Shown here: piece by piece, positions 54,520 to 63,434 of the stretch
Layout of the letters: the number at the start of each line of letters is the position of its first letter
How positions within the stretch are numbered: position 1 is the first letter of the stretch
Assembly: GCA_964389675.1 (NCBI GenBank)
Contig: CAYMEV010000014.1
Location: 1-64,000 of the forward strand
Direction: 5' to 3'
DNA: 64,000 bases
Source of the DNA: CAYMEV01 sp964389675 [NCBI: uncultured Candidatus Sumerlaeota bacterium]
Lineage (GTDB): Bacteria > CAYMEV01
Translations under genes and position numbers: made by a program
Notes under the pieces: model-generated
What the model saw: the letters and a program-made list of their open reading frames with translations, nothing else
What the model was told of the DNA's origin: nothing
Databases searched by the model: none

Positions 54520-56112
54520 ATGAATCTTTTTTGCCTGTATATTTTTTTTCCTATTCTTTTTTCATTTGTTAAATCAGGCAAAACAGCCATTCCTGAAATT
54601 GATGGAATTTTGAAAAGGGTATCAGAGGACAGGAATGATGGCAAATTTTATATTGTTATTCTCGATGAAAAAAACAAAACTGAATATATTTGTGATGATT
54701 TTTTCATCATAACAGCCATAGAACAGCATTATGGCATATTTTTCGAGGATTTTGCAGGCAGGGATATCAGCCATCTTGATATGAGGTTGATATTAAAGAA
54801 TATTGGATTGATTACTATTACCCATAATAAAAGAAAAATGAGCAAGATAGATTCAGGAGATTCAACCTGTATCAGATTGAATTCCGATGATGAAATTAAA
54901 TACTCAGATATAAACCCCGGAAGGCCGGAGCCTGATTTTTACCACAGGTATATAGATGTCCCGGTCGATTATAAGGATAAGGATTCCAAAACCTTCAAGC
55001 TGTATTATGAGCTGAGTACGGATTATGACCCGTCAAAGCCCATTGTTATCGTGCCGGCTGACGGGCAGAGATTCTATTCACAGGCAGGCTGGGCTGACAG
55101 GTATAAGAATATCTTTAACCTTGATTCATTTAATGTCGTTACCTTTGAGTACAGGGGCATGTACCTGTCCCGTATAGAGGAGCTCAAGAAGGGCGACTGG
55201 CAGGAGGCTTACAGGATACTCAATACTGATAATGCTGTAGAGGATATTGAGATGATAAGGAGGGACCTTGCAGGGGAAGGCAGGGTCAATATTCTTGGCG
55301 GGTCCGGAATTGCAATGATGGGGCTTAAATATATCTCAAAATACCGCAATTACGTGGATAGGGCATTTCTGATGAGTTTTTTCAGGGATGCAAAGGGAAG
55401 CAGTGAAGCAGGCAACAGGTATTTTAAGAGATTCCTTGAGAAAAATGGGCTCAATGCAGATTTTAAAAGGGTGCTGTCTGACCCGTCAGCTGATATTCCT
55501 CAGCTTCTTTATATGGTACAGCGGCTCTTATATAATGATTCAGATGAAGCAGCCCTTCTTATCAGGGATACTGCAGAAAAAAGGATGAAGAGGTTTGAAA
55601 AAAACCGGAAGAAATTCGGCAGTGTTGACTTTTTCGTCAGGTTTTACCAGAAATACTGCCCATGGTCTGTGGTTTTTATGTATGAAACAAATATACCTGA
55701 GGAACCGGAAACCGGATATGATATAAACTACCCCTATCTGAAATTCGGCGAACCTCTCATTGAACTGGAGAAAAAAGGCTCAGTCAGGTTCAAACCCTTT
55801 TGTATAGATTCCCTTGAAAAGGTAAGAACTGAAATACTTCTCATCGGGGGCACTCTTGACCAGGTTGCCCCCCTGGAGGAAACAGAGAGGATATATCGTG
55901 ATCTCCCGAATTCTAGATTTGCAGTATTTGAAGCATACCACTGCCTTCAGGTACTGCCTGAAACCAGGAAGTGCAGGAATGATATAGCAAGCCTTTTTTT
56001 TCAGTACGGGCTTTATTCAGAAGAACTTGAGAATTACCTTAAGATAAATGGAAGCGTGGGAGGGTTCATAAAGTTCTATGAAAAAGACACATTTTCTGGT
56101 AAAATAAAATAG
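54520..56112 (+). CDS. alpha/beta hydrolase fold protein
   Basis: The 530-aa protein starts with a hydrophobic stretch (LFCLYIFFPILFSFV) that could be a signal peptide or anchor. About residues 30-140 form a lineage-specific N-terminal region. The hydrolase domain follows with VIVPADGQRFYSQ, TFEYRGMYLSR and nucleophile Ser262 in ILGGSGIAMM. The acid Asp is in LLIGGTLDQVAP and the His in EAYHCLQV, so the triad is complete. Closest in pattern to S33 tripeptidyl or prolyl aminopeptidases (TAP-like). The substrate is unknown. AGGGA precedes the ATG. A phosphoribosyltransferase gene follows 11 bp downstream. Confidence 0.75.
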   Translation: MNLFCLYIFFPILFSFVKSGKTAIPEIDGILKRVSEDRNDGKFYIVILDEKNKTEYICDDFFIITAIEQHYGIFFEDFAGRDISHLDMRLILKNIGLITITHNKRKMSKIDSGDSTCIRLNSDDEIKYSDINPGRPEPDFYHRYIDVPVDYKDKDSKTFKLYYELSTDYDPSKPIVIVPADGQRFYSQAGWADRYKNIFNLDSFNVVTFEYRGMYLSRIEELKKGDWQEAYRILNTDNAVEDIEMIRRDLAGEGRVNILGGSGIAMMGLKYISKYRNYVDRAFLMSFFRDAKGSSEAGNRYFKRFLEKNGLNADFKRVLSDPSADIPQLLYMVQRLLYNDSDEAALLIRDTAEKRMKRFEKNRKKFGSVDFFVRFYQKYCPWSVVFMYETNIPEEPETGYDINYPYLKFGEPLIELEKKGSVRFKPFCIDSLEKVRTEILLIGGTLDQVAPLEETERIYRDLPNSRFAVFEAYHCLQVLPETRKCRNDIASLFFQYGLYSEELENYLKINGSVGGFIKFYEKDTFSGKIK

Positions 56113-56123
56113 GAGCTGAAGAA

Positions 56124-56777
56124 ATGGAGATAGAGCTTAAAGGATTTAACAGGGAGAGGTTCGAGATATTCCTGAAAAAAAACGGTATCAGGTATGATAC
56201 TGTAAAAGACAGGGTGATCATTCCTGATTTTGTCTTTTCTGAAGATGAAAAAGAATATATAGCAAGGCACTTCAGTTTCCTTGATATTTTCTACTGGGGA
56301 GACAGGGGCATTGAGAATGTCATATTATGGGAGAACCCGCCAAGAATACGGGATGTTATTACAGAGTTTAACCTGCTTTTCCCGAATGCGGATTTTGACT
56401 GTTTCGTATCCATGGAATCAAGAGGGTTTATTCTCGGGGGGATCTTCAGCTATGAATACCTTAAACCCCTGATCGCCATAAGAAAATATAAAAGGGTTCA
56501 TGACAGTGTCCCGGGGTTGAAGCATCACTATGTAAACTGGAATAAAGAAAAGGAGACTATCTATCTGTTCAGGACCGATTCCAGGCTTAAAAAATGCATA
56601 TTCATCGACGATGTCATGGACACAGGGAGATCACTGAAGGCATCCGAGGAATTACTGAAAATGCAGGATATAAATATTATAGGGGCATTCTATCTCGCCG
56701 ATAACTCAAAGCCCGGGACAAGAGAGTCCTTCGACTTTCCGGTAAAAAGCCTCGTAAGGCCACCTGAAATCAAATAA
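56124..56777 (+). CDS. phosphoribosyltransferase, APRT-like
   Basis: The 217-aa protein has a type I phosphoribosyltransferase domain in about residues 70-200: MESRGFILGG matches the adenine phosphoribosyltransferase loop, and the PRPP-binding motif is FIDDVMDTGRSL. The N-terminal 65 residues (a GFNRERFEIFLKKNG region) are an extension not seen in normal APRT. Such enzymes salvage adenine or regulate purine genes. GGAG precedes the ATG and it is probably co-transcribed with the hydrolase gene. Whether adenine is the real substrate is unclear. Confidence 0.85.
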   Translation: MEIELKGFNRERFEIFLKKNGIRYDTVKDRVIIPDFVFSEDEKEYIARHFSFLDIFYWGDRGIENVILWENPPRIRDVITEFNLLFPNADFDCFVSMESRGFILGGIFSYEYLKPLIAIRKYKRVHDSVPGLKHHYVNWNKEKETIYLFRTDSRLKKCIFIDDVMDTGRSLKASEELLKMQDINIIGAFYLADNSKPGTRESFDFPVKSLVRPPEIK

Positions 56778-56957
56778 TGCCGGTTTTTATCCCTTATGCG
56801 GCAAAAATGAGCTTACTGAAAGATGAAGCATTTAAGGGAAATTTACTTTATTTCAGATATTAATTTGGTAAAAGGTATATATTGAGCTTTAAAGTGCGAT
56901 AATATATGAATTTTTATATAAATCTTTATAATCAGCAAGTTCTATCGGGTCAGCACT

Positions 56958-59900
56958 GTGGCTAATCAGGAAGGCCCAAAATTCATCGGAAACAGGTACG
57001 AGGTCATAAGCAGGCTTGGACAGGGCGGTATGGGCATAGTCTACCTTGCCAGGGACACCATGAGAAATAATGCGGTTTTTGCAGTCAAGACCATCAGGGA
57101 AGAGCATATCTCGTCATACAGGGAAAAGGGGATCGATAATTTTAAGAATGAATACGAGATAATGACAAGGCTCAAGCATCCTAACCTGACACAGGTATAT
57201 GATTATGGAGAATACAGCAGTTATCATTTTATTGTGATGGAGTATCTTGACGGTATCCTGCTATCTGAATTTATAAAATCCGAAGCAAACCGTTCAGAGG
57301 AAAAAACAAACGGTATCATTGTCCAGATATTAAGAGCTCTGGATTATATACACAGCAGGAATATTATATACAGGGACCTAAAGCCAAAAAATATCATGAT
57401 ATCAGGAGAACATGCCAGGCTTATGGATTTTGGGCTCTCAAACCTTATAAGCAGGCGGGAGGATACAGTCAGGGGAACTGTCATGTATCTGTCTCCTGAT
57501 GCCTTATCAGGGGATATAAGTTTCAGCATGGATTTTTTTTCACTTGGCCTGGTCTATTATGAGATGCTTACAGGAAGACTTTTTCTGGCAAAATCTAAAC
57601 CAGGGGTCAGATCAATACTGAGCCTGCTTGATAATAAGGCTGAATACGAATGCCTGAAAAAAGAAAAGCTTGCTGTGATCAAAAACAGCAAAATCAGGCA
57701 GATCATAAGCAAAATGACTTCTTTTGAAAGAAAGGAACGCTATCAGAACGGTGGTGAGATCATAGCAGACCTTAATTTCCATCTTGGGACAAGTTTTGAG
57801 TATGAAACGATTCATACCAGATCTACTTATGTCCTTGGAAATGCATTTGCAAACAGGAAAGAAGAATTAAAAGCCCTGAAGTCAAGCGTTCTTTCAGAAG
57901 AGAAAAAACACAGCCTTATTATCTACAGCGGTTCAACGGGTATAGGCAAAACAAGGCTTTTCAGCGAGTTTAAGAAATTCTGCAGATTGAACAGCATAGC
58001 CTTTTTTGATGCTTCATGCATAGAATCTGAAGCAAAGGAATATCATTCTATAAGCGAGATAATAGAGCAGATGATATTATCTGCATCAGAGGATATTATC
58101 TCAAGGTTCGGGAAGTATATCCGTCTCATTCTTCCAGGCCACGAAAAGCTTAGCGGCTTTTTGCCGCCTGATATAGGAGAAAAGCCTGATATGCTGAAAG
58201 ACGTCATTGTGTACAATATCTCATCTTTCATAATAGAATTCTCAAAAAGCTCTGAAAGGAATGCAGTCCTGTATTTTAATGATATGCAATGGATCGATGA
58301 AGGCTCTCTGGATATTCTGGTTAATATCCTGCAGAGAATGGAAATAAGGCCGGATGAGTCAAAAAGGATTATAATTCTCTCAAGCCTTGATGAAAACAAG
58401 ATTGCAGACCAGGCTAGATTCAGGTTCCTCTCTGAGTCGGACAGGATCAATAAGCTGCATCTGCCTCCCCTTGATAGGAAAGGTGTGGAGGAATTTGTCG
58501 AAAAGGTTTTCGGGTTGAATTTCATAGACAGAAAGCTGCGTAAATCAATTGATATTATAATGGACAGGGTAGGAGGCAATCCCTTATATCTCGGCGAGTT
58601 TTTAAGGGGGCTTATTGAGAGGGATATAATAAAAAAAGAGAAGTTATCCTGGACAATTACCGGAGATATTGAAAAGGCTGACATACCGGCAAACATCATC
58701 GAGCTTTTTAAGCAGAGGGTCAGCAGATTGCTTTCTAATGATGAAATAAGGGATATTCTCCAGATATTATCATTTATCAGGACAGAGCTCTCTTCACAGG
58801 AAATAAAATCCATACTGAAAAGCAGGGCAGCAAGCTTTCTGGATGAAACGCTTCTTAAACTTGAGAGGCTTGAGATCCTGCAGGCTGATATTACAGCTGA
58901 CAGGATCAATTATTCCTTCTCCAGCGGACTGATGAAAGACCTTGTCAAAAAAACGGTGGCTGATAAAACCGGGTTGAGCAGGTATCTGGCAGAAACACTG
59001 GAATCATTATACGGGATTGATTCTGAGAAATTTATTGAGGAGACGGCATATCATTACCTTGAGGCAGAAAATACAGACAAGGCATTCTTATTCTATAATA
59101 AGTGCAACGAAATTGCCCGGAAGAATTATTTTCTGGATAAGGCCTTGTTGTATCAGGACATACTGCTTAAACTATCAGAATGCGGTGATAAAGGCGAAAA
59201 CCTTCGTCTGATGCTGGAAAAATCAAGGACGCTGGAGATACTGAACAGGTGGGATGAAGCTGTCATTCTGTTAAACAAAGTAAAAATGGAAGCTTCTGGC
59301 TCTGATAATAAAAGGTACCTGGGCAAGGCAGCTGCTTTTTTAGGCAGGATAGAACTGCAGAGGGGAAATATAGCAGAGGCAAAGGAATCGTTTGACAGAA
59401 GCTATGCTATCTCAAGAGAGGTAAAAGATGAAGAAATGCTATCAGAGAGTGTAAACAGCCTTCTGTTCTATTATTATGACCAGTCGGATTTTGATAAAGC
59501 TGTTGAGCTTTTCAATCAATACAGGGATTTCTGGATAAAAAGCAGGGACTCGAAGGGTTATGCCCAGGCGCTTAATAATATGGGAAATATCCATTATAAA
59601 AGGAACGAGTATGATGAAGCGCTTAACTGTTATGAAACCTACAGAAGTATCATGTCCGATGATAAAAAGTACATAATAACCGCTTCTTTGAATATGGGAA
59701 ATGTCTACATGTCCAAAGGCGATAATCAAAAAGCCCTTGAGTGTTACGAAACGGCCAGGAGCATATCTGAGGAGATGGGAGCAAAGAGGTCACTTGGGAG
59801 AGCCCTTTTTAATATTGCGAATATTATCAAAATACAGGGTCAGTACAATAAAGCCCTCGAATACTTTGAATTTTACAGGGATATATCTGAGGAGACCGGT

Positions 59901-61016
59901 GCGAAGTCTGGGATTGGAAATGCTGTAATTAATATAGGTCTTATTTATCAGAATATGACAGAATTTTCAAAGGCTGTTGAATACTATGAGAAAGCAAGGT
60001 CGATCTTCGAGCAGACCGGTAATAAGAACGGAATAAGCGCTGTGCTTGGAAATATGGGGATTATATCCTTTTTCAAGGGTGAATTCCAGCAGGCCCTGGA
60101 TTATTACACCAGGCTTAAAAAGCTGTCGGAGGAACTGGGAAATAAGGCTAACCTATCCTCTGCGATCGGGAATATAGGGCTTATTTATAAAAGCCAGGGC
60201 AGATATGATATGGCTCTTGAATGCTTTGAGGAAAAAAGGAAAATTTCAGAGGAAACCGGAAATAAGAGGAGCCTGGGCATAGCTTACAGCAATATTGGTG
60301 AAGTCTATGACTGCCTCGGCAGATATAAAAAGGCTCTGGAGTATTACAGGCTTGACCTTGCCATATCCGAGGAATTGAAAGATAAAAATGGAATGGCTGT
60401 TACGCTGAACAATATAGGAGTTACATATCAGCATATGGGGATGCTGGACAAAGCCCTTGATAACTTTGACTCATATTACCGGGTTTCAAGTGAACTCAAT
60501 GATAAGCTCGGGATCGGCATATCCCTTGTTAACATAGGCAATATATCCTATGATATCGGAGATTTTGACAAGGCCCTGAAGAATTATAATTCTGGAATTA
60601 ATATTCTTCAAAAAGCCAATATCAAGGATAAGATCCTGGCATCAGCGCTTATAAGGAAAGCTGGTATCCTGCTGAAAAAGGATATGTATGATGAAGCAGA
60701 AGAAGCAAACTCTGAAGCAGAAACGATATCCTCTGCGATCCAGGATCCCGATACCCTGTTTGAAGCCAGGCTTCAGAAATGCAGGATCGATCATAAAAAC
60801 GACGGGGATAAGCTGGTAGAATCACTGAAAAAGCTTTTGCTGAGTGCAGAAAAAGATTCAGAAAAGGCTGCAGTATATTATGAGCTGTTTTTAGCGGAAG
60901 GGAAGAGAAAATATTGTAAAGAAGCCCTTAAATTATACATCGGCCTGTACCAGAAGACCCCTTCATTTTCATACAGAAAAATCATAAGGGAGCTTAAAAA
61001 ATCCTGCTGTGAATAA
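56958..61016 (+). CDS. Ser/Thr protein kinase fused to P-loop ATPase and long TPR array
   Basis: The 1352-aa protein starts at GTG 56958, since an upstream in-frame stop at about 56925 leaves no better start; there is no good ribosome binding site. The kinase domain (about 14-275) has GQGGMGIVY, Lys44 in FAVKTI, the catalytic loop IIYRDLKPKN and DFG in LMDFGLS. A P-loop ATPase of the AAA/NACHT type follows (GSTGIGKT near 325-332). About residues 760-1230 are TPR-type repeats of 40 aa. The architecture is that of the paralogue at 42927, but the catalytic Arg is kept and the TPR array is longer. It probably scaffolds partners and phosphorylates them. No clear substrate is adjacent. Confidence 0.92.
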   Translation: MANQEGPKFIGNRYEVISRLGQGGMGIVYLARDTMRNNAVFAVKTIREEHISSYREKGIDNFKNEYEIMTRLKHPNLTQVYDYGEYSSYHFIVMEYLDGILLSEFIKSEANRSEEKTNGIIVQILRALDYIHSRNIIYRDLKPKNIMISGEHARLMDFGLSNLISRREDTVRGTVMYLSPDALSGDISFSMDFFSLGLVYYEMLTGRLFLAKSKPGVRSILSLLDNKAEYECLKKEKLAVIKNSKIRQIISKMTSFERKERYQNGGEIIADLNFHLGTSFEYETIHTRSTYVLGNAFANRKEELKALKSSVLSEEKKHSLIIYSGSTGIGKTRLFSEFKKFCRLNSIAFFDASCIESEAKEYHSISEIIEQMILSASEDIISRFGKYIRLILPGHEKLSGFLPPDIGEKPDMLKDVIVYNISSFIIEFSKSSERNAVLYFNDMQWIDEGSLDILVNILQRMEIRPDESKRIIILSSLDENKIADQARFRFLSESDRINKLHLPPLDRKGVEEFVEKVFGLNFIDRKLRKSIDIIMDRVGGNPLYLGEFLRGLIERDIIKKEKLSWTITGDIEKADIPANIIELFKQRVSRLLSNDEIRDILQILSFIRTELSSQEIKSILKSRAASFLDETLLKLERLEILQADITADRINYSFSSGLMKDLVKKTVADKTGLSRYLAETLESLYGIDSEKFIEETAYHYLEAENTDKAFLFYNKCNEIARKNYFLDKALLYQDILLKLSECGDKGENLRLMLEKSRTLEILNRWDEAVILLNKVKMEASGSDNKRYLGKAAAFLGRIELQRGNIAEAKESFDRSYAISREVKDEEMLSESVNSLLFYYYDQSDFDKAVELFNQYRDFWIKSRDSKGYAQALNNMGNIHYKRNEYDEALNCYETYRSIMSDDKKYIITASLNMGNVYMSKGDNQKALECYETARSISEEMGAKRSLGRALFNIANIIKIQGQYNKALEYFEFYRDISEETGAKSGIGNAVINIGLIYQNMTEFSKAVEYYEKARSIFEQTGNKNGISAVLGNMGIISFFKGEFQQALDYYTRLKKLSEELGNKANLSSAIGNIGLIYKSQGRYDMALECFEEKRKISEETGNKRSLGIAYSNIGEVYDCLGRYKKALEYYRLDLAISEELKDKNGMAVTLNNIGVTYQHMGMLDKALDNFDSYYRVSSELNDKLGIGISLVNIGNISYDIGDFDKALKNYNSGINILQKANIKDKILASALIRKAGILLKKDMYDEAEEANSEAETISSAIQDPDTLFEARLQKCRIDHKNDGDKLVESLKKLLLSAEKDSEKAAVYYELFLAEGKRKYCKEALKLYIGLYQKTPSFSYRKIIRELKKSCCE
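59568..60647 (+). repeat. array of about nine 40-residue TPR-like repeats in the second kinase
   Basis: From residue 871 to about 1230 the unit (A)xxNIGxIYxxxGxYxKALEYYExxxxISEExGxK recurs every 40 residues. Examples begin ALNNMGNIHY, ASLNMGNVYM, AVINIGLIYQ, AIGNIGLIYK and AYSNIGEVYD. Regular 40-aa spacing fits the tetratricopeptide LGN/Rapsyn-like class and suggests expansion by duplication. Confidence 0.85.
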
Positions 61017-61036
61017 TGGCCCGGGATAAGGCAGTA

Positions 61037-61432
61037 TTACTGTAAAGCCTTCAGCAGGTTTTTCCCCCACTCAAGGGTATCTATCCCCCATGCTTTCCCG
61101 AGGATTTCAAAGGCTCTGACCTCATCGCGCTCAAATTTAAGGTCTGCGAATATTATGGTAAAAGCCCATTCCAATATCCTGTAGATTTCCTTTTCCGTTG
61201 CCTTTTGTTTGACTATTACGGCTGATTCTTCAATGTTTTTGTACTTTTCATCAAGGGGCATCTTTTCAAAGCTTCTTATAAGTGTCTCAAGGTCCTGACG
61301 TTCCTGAGCGCTGTAATTCTCATAGTTCTTTTTAATATATGCTTCAATGACATCTATTTCCCTCTCATCAATATGCCTGTCTATTGATACAAGCGAGCAT
61401 AGAATTGTAAGGACTGCATTGTGCTTCTCCAT
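61037..61432 (-). CDS. TerB-like (tellurite resistance TerB family) protein
   Basis: The 131-aa helical protein resembles TerB-like proteins: VLTILCSLVSIDRHIDEREIDVIEAYI is the typical start with acidic residues that may bind metal, followed by RILEWAFTIIFADLKFERDE. TerB-like proteins occur in metal stress and membrane-associated contexts, and function here is unknown. GGGAGGATC lies just before the ATG, and a 12-bp palindrome lies 29 bp upstream. It converges with the kinase gene. Confidence 0.75.
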   Translation of the reverse strand: MEKHNAVLTILCSLVSIDRHIDEREIDVIEAYIKKNYENYSAQERQDLETLIRSFEKMPLDEKYKNIEESAVIVKQKATEKEIYRILEWAFTIIFADLKFERDEVRAFEILGKAWGIDTLEWGKNLLKALQ

Positions 61433-61460
61433 CTGATCCTCCCACTAATAAAACTTTATA

Positions 61461-61472
61461 AGTGTATACACT
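61461..61472. promoter_or_regulatory. palindrome in the promoter region of the TerB-like gene
   Basis: AGTGTATACACT is a perfect 12-bp palindrome, immediately upstream of a minus-strand TATAAA (-10-like) and 29 bp from the ATG at 61432. The position would let a dimeric repressor block RNA polymerase. Confidence 0.35.
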
Positions 61473-61573
61473 AAAAATAAGAAAATGTGAATAGTTCTCT
61501 TCTTATTTGGTATTGATTTTTGATAAATATTATATTATTATTTTATCAATGGACCCGTTTTAAGGAGAAAAAT

Positions 61574-61816
61574 ATGGATATTCAGATCCTCATAAGGTTT
61601 TTCATGTGGTGTACCATCATAAATGCAGGCCTGATGATTTTATCTACAGTCCTCTGGCTTATTGCATCGGACCTGATATATAAGATGCACGGGAAAATGT
61701 ACCCTATGCCGAGGGAAACATTTAATGCGGTATTTTATTCATTTATGGGCGTGTTTAAGATTTTTATATTTATCTTTAATTTTGTTCCCTGGATAGCGCT
61801 CCTTATAATATCATAG
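61574..61816 (+). CDS. small membrane protein, DUF6868-like
   Basis: From ATG 61574 (AAGGAG upstream) the protein is 80 aa with two hydrophobic helices (FFMWCTIINAGLMILSTVLW, and FYSFMGVFKIFIFIFNFVPW). The order and charged middle (YKMHGKMYPMPRETFNA) resemble the DUF6868 family of small membrane proteins. A longer frame from 61520 is open without a ribosome binding site. Function unknown. Confidence 0.72.
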   Translation: MDIQILIRFFMWCTIINAGLMILSTVLWLIASDLIYKMHGKMYPMPRETFNAVFYSFMGVFKIFIFIFNFVPWIALLIIS

Positions 61817-61985
61817 ATACTGCATATAAAATATTTTATTTCTTGAATGCCTGGAAGTTCATCATTCTGGTGCTTCCGGGATTTTTACTGAAGCTTGTGC
61901 GGAGTGCCTGACTGAAGGATCTTGAAGAGACCCGGTTTTTATTCCCGGATCATGGAACACTAATATTGGCGGAGGAACTTAATAT

Positions 61986-62297
61986 ATGGTTTTTGTAGAC
62001 AGGAATTTATGCATAGGGTGTGCTATCTGTGTCAATCTATGCCCTGAAGGGTTTGCAATGAAAGATGGTATAGCTTATGTTACAGACAGCGATGCGGATT
62101 GCGTGGATAAAGCAATGGAAGAATGCCCGACCGGGGCAATAAAGGAAGATGGCCTGGGGGAAAATGAGCTGGCTGATAATGATATGCCGCCTTCAAATAT
62201 GCCTCGGGCAGGCCGGGGAAAAGGCAGAGGCATGGGAAGAGGGCCCATGGATGGAAGGGGTGCAGGGAAAAAGAAAGGCGGAAGAAAAAGGAGGTAA
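61986..62297 (+). CDS. ferredoxin-like protein with Gly/Arg/Lys-rich tail
   Basis: The 103-aa protein begins with one ferredoxin-type site: CIGCAICVNLCP (CxxCxxxxxCP) and later EECPTG, enough for one [4Fe-4S] cluster. The last 35 residues are Gly/Arg/Lys-rich (GRGKGRGMGRGPMDGRGAGK), similar to the Gly-rich GPM-GRGAG repeats of DUF5320, a small-protein family often found with ferredoxins and NifX/NifB-like or Mrp genes. GGAGG lies upstream of the ATG. A second ferredoxin gene follows 3 bp later. Confidence 0.82.
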   Translation: MVFVDRNLCIGCAICVNLCPEGFAMKDGIAYVTDSDADCVDKAMEECPTGAIKEDGLGENELADNDMPPSNMPRAGRGKGRGMGRGPMDGRGAGKKKGGRKRR

Positions 62298-62300
62298 TTT

Positions 62301-62663
62301 ATGCCATGGATCAAAAAAGAGATTTGTACTGGCTGCGGTGTATGTATTGACAGTTGCCCGGTTGATACCATATACCTCGAAGATCAGACAGCAATCATTG
62401 ATATGAATGGATGTATCAGGTGCGGTATATGCCATGATGCCTGCCCTATGGACGCAGTAAGGCATGATAGTGAAAAGACTGAAGAAGATATCCAGTCAAA
62501 CCTTGATCTGACTGAAAAGTGCATGAAAGAATGTATTTTGCACCTTGGCAGTGAAAAAGAGGGGCAGAAATGCCTTAACAGGATGATCAAGCATTTCAGC
62601 AGGCAGAAAAAGGTGATTGAAAAGACACTTGCAGCATTGCGGGATATCAAGGGTCAGCCCTGA
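62301..62663 (+). CDS. 2x[4Fe-4S] ferredoxin with helical C-terminal extension
   Basis: The 120-aa protein has two cluster motifs: CTGCGVCIDSCP and CIRCGICHDACP, a classic 2x[4Fe-4S] ferredoxin. After about residue 55 comes a helical extension with extra Cys residues (KCMKECILHLGSEKEGQKC) that could bind another metal. It would carry electrons at low potential for anaerobic metabolism. AAAGGAGGT lies before the ATG. It is the partner of the preceding ferredoxin gene and probably co-transcribed with it. Confidence 0.9.
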   Translation: MPWIKKEICTGCGVCIDSCPVDTIYLEDQTAIIDMNGCIRCGICHDACPMDAVRHDSEKTEEDIQSNLDLTEKCMKECILHLGSEKEGQKCLNRMIKHFSRQKKVIEKTLAALRDIKGQP

Positions 62664-62719
62664 TATGGTTCTTATAGAAAATTTAAGCTTCAGATGCCTG
62701 AAAGCTTCATCATTGCCTG

Positions 62720-63352
62720 ATGGATAAAATAAAAATATTTGATAAATATTTCAAAGAATATGACGATTGGTTCATTGAAAATGAAAAACTGTATCTCTCT
62801 GAGATGAAAGTAATCAGGAGCCTGATGCCTTCATTTAATGAGGCTCTTGAGATAGGTGTGGGAACCGGCAGGTTTGCTTCTCCCCTGGGTATAAAGACAG
62901 GGGTTGAGCCATCGGAAAATATGGCCGGGCATGCCCGAAGGAGGGGTATTGATGTCCATACAGGGATCGCGGAGGATCTGCCCTTTGCTGATAACAGCTT
63001 TGACCTTGCATTGATGGTCACCACGGTATGCTTTGTGAATGATGCGCTTAAGTCAGTCAGGGAGGCTTACAGGGTGCTTAAGGAGAATGGCTGTCTTATA
63101 ATCGGGTTTATTGATAAAGAAAGCGAGCTTGGAAAAGAATATCAGAGGAAAAAGGAAAAAAGCCGATTCTACGGCCCTGCAACCTTTTTTTCAACCCGGG
63201 AGATTATCCGTATGCTGAAAAAAGCACATTTCACAGACCTGAAAATAAAACAAAGCCTGTTTTTCATAAATGGCGGGATTGATACAGAAAGCATGGCGGA
63301 TGGATATGGGTCAGGGAGTTTCGTGGCCGTAAAAGCCATGAAAAAAGGATAA
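62720..63352 (+). CDS. class I SAM-dependent methyltransferase
   Basis: The 210-aa protein has the Rossmann methyltransferase motif I ALEIGVGTGRFASPLG (residues about 36-51), then VEPSENMAGHAR (motif II acidic region) and a DLPFADNSFDLALMV segment typical of the Methyltransf_11 family. LIIGFIDKESELGKEY is followed by a short cap. The substrate is unknown. The start at 62720 lacks a clear ribosome binding site. It follows the second ferredoxin gene by 56 bp. Confidence 0.88.
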   Translation: MDKIKIFDKYFKEYDDWFIENEKLYLSEMKVIRSLMPSFNEALEIGVGTGRFASPLGIKTGVEPSENMAGHARRRGIDVHTGIAEDLPFADNSFDLALMVTTVCFVNDALKSVREAYRVLKENGCLIIGFIDKESELGKEYQRKKEKSRFYGPATFFSTREIIRMLKKAHFTDLKIKQSLFFINGGIDTESMADGYGSGSFVAVKAMKKG

Positions 63353-63392
63353 GGGTATAAAGCAGAAATTATAACATTAAGCTGTTTTTTGC

Positions 63393-63398
63393 TATAAT
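63393..63398 (+). promoter_or_regulatory. extended -10 promoter upstream of the last gene
   Basis: TGCTATAAT (TGn-TATAAT) gives a perfect -10 at 63393-63398 with an extended TG motif. A -35 is poor (ATAACA, 16 bp upstream). The predicted leader is about 30 nt with AAAGGAGGAGG before the ATG at 63435. Confidence 0.5.
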
Positions 63399-63434
63399 AT
63401 TGTTTATTTACCTAACCATAAAGGAGGAGGGATA

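Noticed and set aside
56778-56803. TGCCG/CGGCA inverted repeat as a terminator after the APRT-like gene
   Set aside because: Stem of only 5 bp with a 16-nt loop and no T-tract on the plus strand.
58043-58909. 288-codon minus-strand frame inside the second kinase gene
   Set aside because: Very Ser/Ile/Leu-rich with no domain, antisense to a well-supported ATPase region.
61817-61985. Short gene or terminator between the DUF6868-like gene and the first ferredoxin gene
   Set aside because: GGAAG/CTTCC forms a 5-bp stem with a 15-nt loop followed by a short T-run; too weak, and no credible reading frame is present.
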